Shown: positions 53,595-63,070 of the stretch, one piece after another
Position numbering within the stretch: the first letter of the stretch is position 1
Layout of the letters: each line of letters opens with the position of its first letter
Assembly (NCBI GenBank): GCA_017461365.1
Contig: JAFTYG010000003.1
Span: forward strand, 124,001 to 188,000
Source: Clostridia bacterium
GTDB taxonomy: Bacteria > Bacillota > Clostridia > Oscillospirales > CAG-272
Direction of reading: 5' to 3'
Length of the DNA: 64,000 bases
Notes under the pieces: model-generated
Seen by the model: the letters and a program-made list of their open reading frames with translations, nothing else
Databases searched by the model: none
Told to the model about the DNA's origin: nothing
Translations under genes and position numbers: made by a program

Positions 53595-54377
53595 TCAATC
53601 CTCCTGCGGAATTATAGGATATAACTGTATAGTATTGCCTCCGTCTACTACAAGCTCTGCGCCCGTGGTATTTCTTGCGTGCGCGGCAAAATAATATACA
53701 GCGTCAGCTATATCTTCGCCTACAGCAACGTCTCCGATAGGCGTATATCTCGACGGCACCTTTGCGTAAAATTCAGGATTTTTCTCCCAACGGTCAGTCT
53801 TGATCATACCCGGTAGTACCGCATTTACACGAATATTATACTTTCCGAGATCGAGCGCCAAAGCTCTCATAAGACCAAGCTGACCGCCCTTCGATGTAAC
53901 GTAGGCAATTCTGTCGGGAATGGCTCTGTATGCTGTATTAGAATTGAGAAAGACGATATTACCTCCGCCGTTTTCTTTCATTCTCCTTGCGGCATGCTCA
54001 CAGAGACAGAAATTCCATACGACATTTGTGTTTATTACTTTCATAAGATCGGTAAGAGGACTTTCGAATATTTTCTGTCCAAGTCCTTGGTCTGCGGCAT
54101 TGAGGACAAGAGTATCGACGAATAGCCCTTTATCATCAATATCCGCGAACATCTTGATAACCGATTCCTCGTCTACTGTTCTTTCGTCAAGCAATGAGTC
54201 GATATGATAACCAATTATCTCTACCTCGGAAAATTTTTCCTTATATGCTTTTTCGGCAGCGTGAACCTTTTCCAAATTTCTACCCGTAAAAATTACGTTC
54301 CATCCCTCGGAAGCAAATTTTTCAACTATCGCCACGCCCGTGTTTATACAGGCGCCCGTTATTAGTACTGTTTTCAT
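53595..54377 (-). CDS. Short-chain dehydrogenase/reductase
   Basis: 260 residues. NAD(P) motif TGACINTGVA replaces the usual TGxxxGIG. The active site Y-x-x-x-K is in 'AYVTSKGGQLG', the conserved Asn/Ser stretch is 'VFLNSNTAYRA', and 'VNAVLPGMIKT' follows the catalytic region. Likely oxidises a sugar or sugar acid within the carbohydrate cluster. One base separates it from the UlaG-like gene. Confidence 0.87.
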   Translation of the reverse strand: MKTVLITGACINTGVAIVEKFASEGWNVIFTGRNLEKVHAAEKAYKEKFSEVEIIGYHIDSLLDERTVDEESVIKMFADIDDKGLFVDTLVLNAADQGLGQKIFESPLTDLMKVINTNVVWNFCLCEHAARRMKENGGGNIVFLNSNTAYRAIPDRIAYVTSKGGQLGLMRALALDLGKYNIRVNAVLPGMIKTDRWEKNPEFYAKVPSRYTPIGDVAVGEDIADAVYYFAAHARNTTGAELVVDGGNTIQLYPIIPQED

Positions 54378-54392
54378 AGCTCTGCCTCACAA

Positions 54393-55553
54393 TTAAAAAT
54401 AAAATTCGGTCTTTGCAGGACGTATATCTGTAAGAGCACCCGTGTAGTGACGGAGATTGTGCTCAACATAAGGGTGCTTGAGGCACTCCTCCTCGTTAAG
54501 CTCAATACCAAGTCCTGGGCGGTCGCCTATCTTGATGCGTCCGTTTTCATAAATAAGATTTTCGTCGGTTATAAATTTTCTGTAATCAACGTCACTGTAC
54601 ATAATTTCCAAAATACAGAAATTAGGACAGCACGCCGCAAGCTGAAGCGTTGCCGCGTTAGCTATAGGCCCTGACGGATTATGCGGAGCAAAAGGTATGT
54701 AATTTGCCTCCGCTATGGCCGCTATCTTTTTAAGCTCCATAATTCCGCCCGCATGGGAAATATCAGGCTGAATATAATCACAAGCTCTGCGTCTGAATAA
54801 CTCGTTGTAATCAAAACGGGTATAGAGACGCTCACCCGCTGAAATGGCAACAGGAGACTTTTCACGCACCGCGGCGAGCGCTTCAAGATTATTCGGAGGC
54901 ACAGGTTCTTCAAGAAGCATAGGCTTAAACTGCGCAACTTCCTGAGCTATCTTTATACCCGTGGGAACGTCAAAGCGACCGTGAGCCTCAATAAGAAGAT
55001 CGACCTCGTCGCCCACTGCGTCTCTTACCGCCGCAATACATCTGAGTGCTTTATCAAGATCCTTATTGGATATTTGCAAATAATTCTTACCGAAAGGATC
55101 CCACTTCATAGCCGTCACACCGCGTTTTACGGCTTCTCTCGCCTTTTCTCCGAACTCCTCAGGCTCTTTAGCCCCCGCAAACCAACCGTTTACATAGATA
55201 CGGCAATCGTCGTTTACCTTTCCGCCAAGAAGCTGATATACGGGAACGTTCAATGACTTTCCGAGAATATCCCAAAGTGCCATTTCAACAGCAGATAGAG
55301 CCGACATAAGCACAGCTCCACCTCTCCAATAGGCATCTCTGTATATATCGTGGTAATGCTTTTCTATCTGTCTCGGATCTTTGCCTACAAGATAGCTTTT
55401 GATATGCTCTATTGCGCCAACAAGCGCCTTTTCCTTGTATTCAAGAGTGCCCTCGCCTACTCCCGTGATGCCCTCATCAGTATATACCTTAACAAAAACC
55501 CAATTAGTACGGAAGCAATCGACAACAAAGGTTTTAATATCTGTAACTTTCAT
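54393..55553 (-). CDS. Enolase-superfamily sugar-acid dehydratase (mandelate racemase / DgoD-like)
   Basis: 386 residues. N-terminal capping domain and C-terminal barrel. Metal ligands Glu189 (LLIEAHGRF), a Glu of LLEEP (about 215-216) and Glu241 (SAGERLYTR), with catalytic His291 (FAPHNPSGPIA). These fit D-galactonate/mannonate-type dehydratases that make 2-keto-3-deoxy sugar acids. 3,6-Anhydro-galactonate cycloisomerases have the same fold and cannot be excluded. Between the SDR and GH16 genes, all on one strand. Confidence 0.87.
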   Translation of the reverse strand: MKVTDIKTFVVDCFRTNWVFVKVYTDEGITGVGEGTLEYKEKALVGAIEHIKSYLVGKDPRQIEKHYHDIYRDAYWRGGAVLMSALSAVEMALWDILGKSLNVPVYQLLGGKVNDDCRIYVNGWFAGAKEPEEFGEKAREAVKRGVTAMKWDPFGKNYLQISNKDLDKALRCIAAVRDAVGDEVDLLIEAHGRFDVPTGIKIAQEVAQFKPMLLEEPVPPNNLEALAAVREKSPVAISAGERLYTRFDYNELFRRRACDYIQPDISHAGGIMELKKIAAIAEANYIPFAPHNPSGPIANAATLQLAACCPNFCILEIMYSDVDYRKFITDENLIYENGRIKIGDRPGLGIELNEEECLKHPYVEHNLRHYTGALTDIRPAKTEFYF

Positions 55554-55560
55554 TTTAACC

Positions 55561-56385
55561 TCACTTTATTATATCATAAACTCGAACATAGTCAACAAGG
55601 AAATCATCTCCGAGCCTTGCGGTCTCTTTTGCTTCTTCCGTAGGACGGTGATCTTCCTTTCTATAACCTTTGGTTTCGGTAGATATAAGTATAAACTGTG
55701 GCACAGCGGATACGTTTTCGTCTACTCTTCCGTCTTCTACGCCGTCAACGTAAAATACATATTCATTTTCCGTCCAAAGCAGACCGAAGGTATGAAACTC
55801 GTCATTTGATTCCACTTCCATACCGCCAACCTTTATACGCTGCATATCCTGTCCGTAGCCACCTGTAAATACATTGTGCGGGTGAACCTCACCGGGATAA
55901 AAGGATTCCATAATATCGACCTCAGAGCCCGACAGCTTGGGATCAAGCGTGGAACCTATATTTGGAGACTGTATCCAAAATGCGCTCCACCAACCATTTC
56001 TCTTCTGCAAACGGCAACGACATTCATAATATCCGTACTTATGTGTAAATTTGTTTTCTTTCAGTTTTCCTATAGGCCATTGGAGAAAAGAATTACCGAA
56101 TTTTGTGGGCTTTACGGGTTCATCCATAAAATTATAGCCTGTCTGAAGCTGAGAGCTTACTATTTCTCCGTTTTCCTCAAATATCGAAAAAACTGCACAT
56201 CCATTCTCTATCTTAACACCCTTGTCTGTCCATGCGGCGTGTCTTTTACCCATCATTGTGAGTCTGTAATCCCATTTACTTGTATCAAGTGTATCACCAT
56301 CAAACTCATCCGACCATACAAGCTCAAAATCGTAACCTTCAGGCAACAAACTCGGTGCGTGATCTTTTACTTCAAATGTTTTCAT
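55561..56385 (-). CDS. Glycoside hydrolase family 16
   Basis: 274 residues. GH16 jelly roll with catalytic motif E-V-D-I-M-E (Glu155, Asp157, Glu160). 'FELVWSDEFDGDTLDTSKWDY' at the start and 'HTFGLLWTENEYVFYVDG' are typical. GH16 enzymes cut beta-1,3/1,4-glucans or galactans such as agar, porphyran and carrageenan. There is no signal peptide, so it would act on imported oligosaccharides, unusual for the family. AAAGGAG precedes the ATG. Confidence 0.9.
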   Translation of the reverse strand: MKTFEVKDHAPSLLPEGYDFELVWSDEFDGDTLDTSKWDYRLTMMGKRHAAWTDKGVKIENGCAVFSIFEENGEIVSSQLQTGYNFMDEPVKPTKFGNSFLQWPIGKLKENKFTHKYGYYECRCRLQKRNGWWSAFWIQSPNIGSTLDPKLSGSEVDIMESFYPGEVHPHNVFTGGYGQDMQRIKVGGMEVESNDEFHTFGLLWTENEYVFYVDGVEDGRVDENVSAVPQFILISTETKGYRKEDHRPTEEAKETARLGDDFLVDYVRVYDIIK

Positions 56386-56404
56386 AACATTTCTCCTTTT
56401 TCAC

Positions 56405-57844
56405 TTAATCAATAAAATTTCCGAATGTGATAAGCTTGGGCGTATCCGAAATAGGCAGATTTACAAGCTGTATTTCGCCGTCACCGACGTTCTTTATCAT
56501 TTCGTTTGGTAATTCGTAAATACTTCCGTCTGCAAGATCAACAAGTCTTATATCGCTGTCAAGTCCAAAGCTTTGGAAAGATACCGTGCCTTCGTACGTT
56601 TGTGTAAGCAACGGTACGGCGTTCCAATATACAAGTCCTATTGAACCGTTATCTCTTTCAAAGGTATAAGTGCAAACTGTCGGATCGTCGCAATCCGTTC
56701 CCTTTACCCGATGCGACGGCAACACGATACGTCTTACGGTAGTTTCACAGGGTACGCATCCATCGGCAAATATGGATGTCAACACCTGCAAGGCTCTGTA
56801 TGAAGGCTTAGGCGTATAGTTTCCAGTAGAAAATCCGTTTTCATCAAAATCAGCACTGAGAACTCCGAAATATCCGTAATCAAGATAAGATTTCTTATCT
56901 GCTACAAGTCCGCGAAGCGCTTCGATCATATCCATGGTTGAAAAATAAGATGTGAATTTAACGTCGTGAGCAAGATCATGCAACAAATTTCTCAATAGAT
57001 GCTTTAACTGTTTTTCCTTAGTCCATGCAAAGCCGTGCATCGCTCCCGCGCCGTCGCTTCTTGATTGAGCGCCCGTTTCGCTCTGTATTATTTCAATTCC
57101 CTTTTTATAACTATCGAGTAAACGGCGGTAGCTTTTCAAATAATCGGGACGAAGCGTGTCATCCGCCGTGTATGCGTGGAAAGAAAACGCATCCATACGT
57201 TCAGCAGCTCCACTTGCAAGCACACGGTTCAAATAGGTAAGATCATACGGGTGCGCCATTGCACAAGCTACAGTTTTCGCCTCACTGTCAGCGGCGTGTA
57301 CGGTATCGGCAGTAGCATTAAAAAGCTCAGCATATTCGTAAGCATTCGGTCCCGTTTCAGGTTCATCATCCGCATGAGGATGCTTCCAACTATAATTGCA
57401 GTCGGGTTCATTCCATACTTCATAGTACTGTATTTTTCCCTTATAATGAGAAACTACGGCATGAACGTAATTGAGCCACGCTTCCTGCTCTTCTTTTGTA
57501 GAGATAGGCGGACATCCCACAGCACCGAAATACTTTGCCGCCCATTCGGAATATATGGGATTTCCGTAGCATAAGACCATCCAAGGCTGGTTACCTCTCA
57601 TCAAAAGATTATCAACTATTTCATCGAGCCAAGCAAAGTCATAAACACCCTTTACTTTTTCCGTCCTTGCCCATCCCGACTGTATCCGTATCCATTTGAC
57701 ACCAATATCAGCAACCTTATCGTACGCTTTATTGGGATCAAAAACTGCTCTGTCAAGCTTTTCAAAGCCTATTCCTATGCGCGATGTTTCAAATTCTGAA
57801 GACCTTTTAGTCTTTACTTCACCAACTTTTTTAAGCCTTTCCAT
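56405..57844 (-). CDS. Glycoside hydrolase, GH39-like
   Basis: 479 residues. TIM barrel with acid/base in 'YEVWNEPDC' (Glu146) and nucleophile in 'IIQSETGAQS' (Glu256), followed by a small beta domain. Resembles GH39 beta-xylosidases and related clan GH-A enzymes. No signal peptide. First gene of the cluster; the ATG at 57844 follows TTGGAGG, while an upstream TTG overlaps the site. A weak promoter TTGATA-16-TATGCT lies upstream on the minus strand. Confidence 0.82.
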   Translation of the reverse strand: MERLKKVGEVKTKRSSEFETSRIGIGFEKLDRAVFDPNKAYDKVADIGVKWIRIQSGWARTEKVKGVYDFAWLDEIVDNLLMRGNQPWMVLCYGNPIYSEWAAKYFGAVGCPPISTKEEQEAWLNYVHAVVSHYKGKIQYYEVWNEPDCNYSWKHPHADDEPETGPNAYEYAELFNATADTVHAADSEAKTVACAMAHPYDLTYLNRVLASGAAERMDAFSFHAYTADDTLRPDYLKSYRRLLDSYKKGIEIIQSETGAQSRSDGAGAMHGFAWTKEKQLKHLLRNLLHDLAHDVKFTSYFSTMDMIEALRGLVADKKSYLDYGYFGVLSADFDENGFSTGNYTPKPSYRALQVLTSIFADGCVPCETTVRRIVLPSHRVKGTDCDDPTVCTYTFERDNGSIGLVYWNAVPLLTQTYEGTVSFQSFGLDSDIRLVDLADGSIYELPNEMIKNVGDGEIQLVNLPISDTPKLITFGNFID

Positions 57845-57970
57845 GGTTACCTCCAAAAATAAAAATTCTTATGTAAAAATAGTAGCATAAAAAGTTAAAA
57901 TATCATATCAAAATATTACCGTAAATATTAAATATCTTATCTTTATTTTCAAACAATCTTTGTAAATCCA

Positions 57971-57999
57971 TTGATTTATAAAGTTTTTTGTGATATAAT
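57971..57999 (+). promoter_or_regulatory. Promoter for the second AraC regulator
   Basis: TTGATT (57971-57976), 17-bp spacer, TATAAT (57994-57999), 32 bases before the ATG. Confidence 0.72.
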
Positions 58000-58031
58000 T
58001 ATTTCAATATTTTATCTTATGGAGCTTTAAA

Positions 58032-58838
58032 ATGATAATTACTTCCATAAAAGGCGCAGGAGTTTATCGTTCAGAGGCGTTTCATAAAGGAAATACCTAT
58101 CTTACGCCTAAACGCAAAGTAAAGCTTTATGAATTCGAATTTTTTAAAGAAGACTATGAATACGGCTTTTTAAACGGACAACAAATAGATTATAAAAAAA
58201 ACACTGTTTTGATAGCCAAGCCCGGGGACATCAGGCAAAGTAAAAAGCATTTTTCCTGTTATTATATCCATATAGATATGCGTGACGGCGCGATATGCGA
58301 TATGATAAATGCTTTGCCGTCGGTCGTAACAGTAGATGACGAATCAAAATATACTCAGATATTTCAAAATATATGCTCGGATTTTCCACCCGTAAATAAT
58401 ACGAAGAAATTATCGGTTATCGGTTGGCTCTTGATACTTATATCTGAATTATCCAACGACAGTCACAGTTTACACCAAGTAACTCAGATCACGTCAAAAG
58501 CACAACGCAACGCGATACTTTCGGCAAAAACGTATATAAACTTTAACTATCGGAATGACATCAAGCTGAAAGATATTGCGGACAGTGTGCATATGAGCCC
58601 GAATTACTTTCATAAGCTTTTCACCTCCGCCTGTCAGATCTCACCTTTGCAATATCTTACAAAAATACGAATAGAAAAAGCAAAAACTGAGCTTATGTGC
58701 TCTGAAAACACTATAACACAAATATCCGAAAGTTGCGGATTTAACTCATACAGTTACTTTTGTACTGTTTTCAAGCATTATTGCGGAATAACACCGACCG
58801 AATTCAGAAAAAGCGGAAATAAGTACTACCATGTCTGA
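58032..58838 (+). CDS. AraC-family transcriptional regulator
   Basis: 268 residues. N-terminal sensing domain (about 1-155) and C-terminal double helix-turn-helix ('IKLKDIADSVHMSPNYFHKLFTSACQISPLQYL' and 'ITQISESCGFNSYSYFCTVFKHYCGITPTEFRK'). Divergent from the GH39-GH16-dehydratase-SDR-lactonase cluster and so its probable regulator. Confidence 0.88.
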   Translation: MIITSIKGAGVYRSEAFHKGNTYLTPKRKVKLYEFEFFKEDYEYGFLNGQQIDYKKNTVLIAKPGDIRQSKKHFSCYYIHIDMRDGAICDMINALPSVVTVDDESKYTQIFQNICSDFPPVNNTKKLSVIGWLLILISELSNDSHSLHQVTQITSKAQRNAILSAKTYINFNYRNDIKLKDIADSVHMSPNYFHKLFTSACQISPLQYLTKIRIEKAKTELMCSENTITQISESCGFNSYSYFCTVFKHYCGITPTEFRKSGNKYYHV

Positions 58839-58916
58839 TACAAAAAATGCGACCTTGAACGGCCGTATTTTTTACTAATTCAAAATCAACAATAATAAAA
58901 TAACCGATTAAAGAAA

Positions 58917-58947
58917 AAAGCCGTTGCGGAAATTCCGCAACGGCTTT
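58917..58947 (-). terminator. Terminator
   Basis: aaagccgttgcgga stem and its complement, followed by a T-rich tract on the minus strand; ends the membrane-protein gene at 58960. Confidence 0.85.
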
Positions 58948-58959
58948 GTAAAAATTCAA

Positions 58960-60033
58960 TCACTTTGCGTCTTTAAGATTTCTTTTAAGACCTATTATTG
59001 CATATACACCCAAAGCTATCAAAACTGCCACCATTATACCGATAAACACATAACCTGCAATAACGCCTGCCTGTTCACCGGGAATGTTTGCCTCAAGCTC
59101 TTCGATCTTTGACGTATAGTTTTCAATACTCTTTGCATCGTTAGCTGCCGCAAGCTTGTTCTTATAATCGGCAAGGCTCGACTCAGCCGAAGTAAGGTAT
59201 GTAGAAGCCTCTCTTATTCTCTGCAAAAGAACTATGTTAGCATATGTAAAGATGAAAGTCGGGGTTGCGGAATAAATAATATTCTGTGTGAGGTTGTAAA
59301 GGAGTCCCGATACAACACAAGCCAATCCGACTACAGCGAACATACCCACAGCCTTTATTATAAACTCGACCATATCCCACTTTTCAAGAAATCCTGTCAG
59401 ATATGTGATAACAGAGACATTAACTCCTGCAAAATAGAGAGCCGCAACAACACCTGCAGAAATAACCACCGCAAGAAGTGAGGTCAATACCATCATAACA
59501 GTGGACATTACATACTTCTGAGCAAGAGACTTTCTCGCTCTCTGAAGCATATACGTACCGAAATAATAAAATACCGTAACGGTGGAGAAAAGCAAAAGCG
59601 CAAGATTTACTGCAACAAACATATAAGCCGAGGTAAATACACCGACCATAAAGAGCACGATTGGCGCTATGGATACGATAGCAACAACGACATACATAAT
59701 TATCGTAGCGTATTTTTTATTGAAAGACGGAACGAGAGACGTTTCTACTTCGTTGTCATAGGCACCGTTTGTAAATCTGAGAACCATCGGAAGAATGAGA
59801 GGAAGCAGGTAAAGCAAGATCATAAACACATAGCTCATAAAGCCTACGCCTACGTCTACACCCTCAAGCGCGATCTTGTCGTATATCGAACCGTAAACAA
59901 ATACCATTCCAATATCGCGTATAGCCATGGCAATACCTACAACAAGCATAATTCCTAACATTTTACCTTTTGTCCAAGCTTTACCCTGATACGCGCTTTC
60001 AAAATCATCTACATACTGTTTTTCAGCTGTCAT
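58960..60033 (-). CDS. Multi-pass membrane protein with C-terminal coiled coil
   Basis: 357 residues, about eight to nine membrane segments. Near the C-terminus a polar helix (about 283-322: LTSAESSLADYKNKLAAANDAKSIENYTSKIEELEANI) has the pattern of a coiled coil and precedes a final membrane segment. No enzymatic or transport motif is recognised. AAGGAG precedes the ATG. Stand-alone gene, function unknown. Confidence 0.72.
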   Translation of the reverse strand: MTAEKQYVDDFESAYQGKAWTKGKMLGIMLVVGIAMAIRDIGMVFVYGSIYDKIALEGVDVGVGFMSYVFMILLYLLPLILPMVLRFTNGAYDNEVETSLVPSFNKKYATIIMYVVVAIVSIAPIVLFMVGVFTSAYMFVAVNLALLLFSTVTVFYYFGTYMLQRARKSLAQKYVMSTVMMVLTSLLAVVISAGVVAALYFAGVNVSVITYLTGFLEKWDMVEFIIKAVGMFAVVGLACVVSGLLYNLTQNIIYSATPTFIFTYANIVLLQRIREASTYLTSAESSLADYKNKLAAANDAKSIENYTSKIEELEANIPGEQAGVIAGYVFIGIMVAVLIALGVYAIIGLKRNLKDAK

Positions 60034-60157
60034 CTTAAAATCTCCTTAAACATATTTGACATTTATCACAATATATTTTAACACATTTACCAATACTTTG
60101 TCAAGATAAAATGAAATAAATATTAAAGATTTTGTGTTAATAATTTTTAAAAAGCTA

Positions 60158-60186
60158 TTGACAAAAGGAAAATAATATGATATACT
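60158..60186 (+). promoter_or_regulatory. Promoter for ylxM-ffh-rpsP-khpA
   Basis: TTGACA (60158-60163), 17-bp spacer, TATACT (60181-60186), 51 bases before ylxM. Confidence 0.82.
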
Positions 60187-60236
60187 TGTAAAGCTTTTTG
60201 GTTTACACACATTTTTTTAGGAGTATAAGTCGATAA

Positions 60237-60572
60237 ATGTTTGAAAAAAATTTAAATGTCGGCTACCTCTTGGACTTTTACGGTGAGCTTCTCCCTGAAA
60301 GAAAAAGAGCTGTACTCGATATGTATTACAATGAAGATTATTCCCTTGCAGAAATAGCCGACGAGATCGGTATTTCGCGTCAGGGTGTCAGAAACATCAT
60401 AAAAAAGACCGAAAGCGAGCTCTTCTTTTACGAAGAAAAGCTTGGACTTGCAAAAAAATTGATGACAGTTGAAAAATATTCCGCTTCGCTTTGCCGTTAC
60501 GCCGAGGAGCATGAGCTTCCCGAGCATATAAAAAACGAGATATTACAACTTGCGGAAGCGGTAAAACAATAA
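60237..60572 (+). CDS. ylxM: YlxM family DNA-binding protein (UPF0122)
   Basis: 111 residues. Sigma-region-4-like helix-turn-helix: 'LLPERKRAVLDMYYNEDYSLAEIADEIGISRQGVRNIIKKTE'. Almost always next to ffh; thought to modulate the signal recognition particle pathway. TTAGGAG lies upstream of the ATG. Confidence 0.92.
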   Translation: MFEKNLNVGYLLDFYGELLPERKRAVLDMYYNEDYSLAEIADEIGISRQGVRNIIKKTESELFFYEEKLGLAKKLMTVEKYSASLCRYAEEHELPEHIKNEILQLAEAVKQ

Positions 60573-60640
60573 AAATAAATAATACGATATTGTATGGAAA
60601 ATTCCCCTTTAAATCACTGCCTTGAAAGGAGAGTGACACC

Positions 60641-61984
60641 ATGGCTATGTTTCAAAGTCTTAGCGAAAAGCTTGAAAATGCTTTTAAGAAATTCAAAAAT
60701 AAAGGAAAACTTACCGAAGCCGATATAAAAGCGGGTATGCGAGAAATAAAGCTTGCTCTGCTTGAGGCTGACGTTAACTTTAAAGTCGTCAAAGAATTTA
60801 TCGCAACAGTTTCCGAAAGAGCTGTCGGTACAGAGGTGCTTGAATCCCTCCTCCCCGCTCAGCAGATAGTTAAAATAGTAAACGAGGAATTGACCGCTCT
60901 TATGGGCGGAACACAATCCAAGCTGCAAATAGCTTCAAAACCGCCTACGGTCATAATGATGGTAGGTCTGCAGGGTGCGGGTAAGACCACACACGCAGGT
61001 AAGCTTGCAGGAATGTACAAAAAGCAAGGAAAAAATCCTTTGCTCGTTGCCTGCGACGTTTATCGCCCCGCAGCTATCAAGCAATTGGAGGTAGTAGGCG
61101 AAAAGCTCGGTATTCCCGTATTCTCTATGGGGGACAAGGAATCTCCCGTAAAGATCGCTGCAGAAGGTCTTGCGTACGCCAAGAAAAAGGGATACGATAT
61201 GGTATTCATCGATACTGCGGGACGCTTGCATATTGATGAAGCGCTTATGCAAGAGCTTCAGGATATAAAGGCTAAGGTAGAGCCGACGGAAATACTTTTG
61301 ACCATCGATGCAATGATCGGTCAGGATGCTGTTACGGTAGCTAAAACCTTTAACGAGCTTCTCGATGTTACAGGTGTTATACTTACAGAGCTCGACGGTG
61401 ATACGCGTGGCGGCGCTGCGCTTTCCGTAAAGCACGTTACGGGAAAGCCTATTAAGTTTATCGGTACGGGCGAAAAGCTTGACGCCATAGAACCGTTCCA
61501 CCCCGACAGAATGGCTTCGCGAATTCTCGGAATGGGAGATGTTCTTTCTCTTATAGAAAAAGCGGAACAGGCGTATGATGAAAAGAAAGCGGCAGAACTT
61601 GAAAAGAAGCTGAGAGAATCCACCTTTACTCTTGACGATTATCTTGAACAATTCGGCCAGATAAAGAATATGGGAAGTCTTGATCAGCTTGTAGGAATGA
61701 TGCCGGGGGTTAAGCCGGGCTCGCTGAAGGATGCAAAGATAGACGAGAAAGCAGTCGCTCATATGGAAGCAATCATAACGTCAATGACACCTTATGAGAG
61801 AGCCAAGCCTGAGGTTCTCAACGCATCCAGAAAGAAGCGCATCGCCGCAGGTAGCGGAACTACCGTCGAAGAAGTCAACAAACTTGTTCGGCAGTTCGAA
61901 CAAACGAGAAAGCTTATGAAGCAGTTCTCAAATCCGAAGCAAATGTCAAAACTCGGACGTAAAAAAGTGAAAATTCCGTTTTAA
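60641..61984 (+). CDS. ffh: Signal recognition particle protein Ffh
   Basis: 447 residues. GTPase that with SRP RNA targets membrane proteins to the translocon. N domain about 1-85, G domain with GLQGAGKTTHAGKLA (about 107-121), 'DTAGRL', 'TELDGDTRGGAALS', and the Met-rich M domain (about 325-447) ending 'MSKLGRKKVKIPF'. AAAGGAG precedes the ATG. Confidence 0.97.
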   Translation: MAMFQSLSEKLENAFKKFKNKGKLTEADIKAGMREIKLALLEADVNFKVVKEFIATVSERAVGTEVLESLLPAQQIVKIVNEELTALMGGTQSKLQIASKPPTVIMMVGLQGAGKTTHAGKLAGMYKKQGKNPLLVACDVYRPAAIKQLEVVGEKLGIPVFSMGDKESPVKIAAEGLAYAKKKGYDMVFIDTAGRLHIDEALMQELQDIKAKVEPTEILLTIDAMIGQDAVTVAKTFNELLDVTGVILTELDGDTRGGAALSVKHVTGKPIKFIGTGEKLDAIEPFHPDRMASRILGMGDVLSLIEKAEQAYDEKKAAELEKKLRESTFTLDDYLEQFGQIKNMGSLDQLVGMMPGVKPGSLKDAKIDEKAVAHMEAIITSMTPYERAKPEVLNASRKKRIAAGSGTTVEEVNKLVRQFEQTRKLMKQFSNPKQMSKLGRKKVKIPF

Positions 61985-62040
61985 CACGGATTTTTATAAA
62001 TAACATTTAAAAATATATTTATTTTTGGAGGAAATCAAAA

Positions 62041-62280
62041 ATGGCAGTAAAAATGAGACTTAGAAGAATGGGCGCAAAGAAAGCCCCCACATACCGTGTT
62101 ATCGTTGCGGACAGCCGTTCTCCCAGAGACGGTAGATTCATCGAGGAGATCGGTTACTTCAATCCTCGCTCCGATGAGCTCAAGATCGATGCTGATAAGG
62201 CAAAGGCTTGGCTCTCCAACGGCGCTCAGCCCACAGATACCGTAAAGGCTCTGCTCAAAAAGTCCAACATAGTTGACTGA
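62041..62280 (+). CDS. rpsP: 30S ribosomal protein S16
   Basis: 79 residues. '[41 protein letters not shown]' is the S16 signature. TTGGAGG precedes the ATG. Between ffh and khpA as in many Firmicutes. Confidence 0.97.
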   Translation: MAVKMRLRRMGAKKAPTYRVIVADSRSPRDGRFIEEIGYFNPRSDELKIDADKAKAWLSNGAQPTDTVKALLKKSNIVD

Positions 62281-62299
62281 TCTGCAACGGTGAACTCTT

Positions 62300-62536
62300 A
62301 TGACTGATCTGAAAGAAACCCTGTGCGGTATTGCAAGGGCTATCGTTGACAATCCCGATGCAGTCTCGGTTGCTGAGACGGTAAACGGAAACAAGGTTTC
62401 CCTTACACTCAGCGTTGCCGAGCCCGATATGGGAATGGTCATAGGTAAAAACGGAAAAATAGCTAAAGCTATCCGTACAGTAATGCGAGCTGCTGCTAAT
62501 ACCGACGGAAAAGAAGTTACCGTTGATATTCGCTGA
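62300..62536 (+). CDS. khpA: KH-domain RNA-binding protein KhpA (YlqC)
   Basis: 78 residues. One KH domain with GKNG loop ('GMVIGKNGKIAKAIRTVMRAAA'). Partners KhpB/Jag in RNA regulation of cell division and length in Gram-positives. 19 bases after rpsP. The usual followers rimM and trmD are instead at 27.8-29.0 kb. Confidence 0.94.
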   Translation: MTDLKETLCGIARAIVDNPDAVSVAETVNGNKVSLTLSVAEPDMGMVIGKNGKIAKAIRTVMRAAANTDGKEVTVDIR

Positions 62537-62543
62537 TAAGGAA

Positions 62544-62580
62544 AAACAGGTGCCGATCTCTTTTTGAGCGACACCTGTTT
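62544..62580 (+). terminator. Terminator after khpA
   Basis: aaacaggtgccg / cgacacctgttt stem (one mismatch) with a T-rich loop. Confidence 0.78.
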
Positions 62581-62602
62581 TGCATTGAAAGGTTATAAAA
62601 AC

Positions 62603-63070
62603 ATGAACAAAGCAAATCCAAACGAACGTTTAAAACATATTCTGAATATTCTGACCGACGAGCTCGCCAAAGTATCAAAGGAGCAGAACGATTATTTCAG
62701 AAAATTTCCTGCCGATACAAAACTCGGAATAAACGCTGACAGTGCGGAATTAAAAAAGATCACTACCGCATACTATCTTCACACTGCGCGCATCTCTGCT
62801 TCAATATCTAAAATGGAAACAGCTCTGTCCGCGCTTCCCACAATAATCGTTCAAGCCGACAGCGAGCGAAACCGTAATCTTATAGTATCGTGTGACGATC
62901 TGCTCACGCGATTTAGTGAATTAAAAAAAGGCGTTTTGCTTTTTGCGCAAAAAAGTGAAACTATAATAACCAAAAAGCAAACATCCTCGCCCGAGCTATT
63001 CCGATATTTATCAGAGCTTAGTCACAAGGTCAGCTATTTCGACAAATACTTGAAAAACATTTCTCTTTAA
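62603..63070 (+). CDS. Helical protein of unknown function
   Basis: 155 residues, almost wholly alpha-helical, without signal, membrane segment or catalytic motif. The ATG at 62603 has GAAAGG upstream; the open frame reaches back to 62564 through the terminator. Its 3' end overlaps the convergent glycosyltransferase by 41 bases. Family not recognised. Confidence 0.65.
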   Translation: MNKANPNERLKHILNILTDELAKVSKEQNDYFRKFPADTKLGINADSAELKKITTAYYLHTARISASISKMETALSALPTIIVQADSERNRNLIVSCDDLLTRFSELKKGVLLFAQKSETIITKKQTSSPELFRYLSELSHKVSYFDKYLKNISL

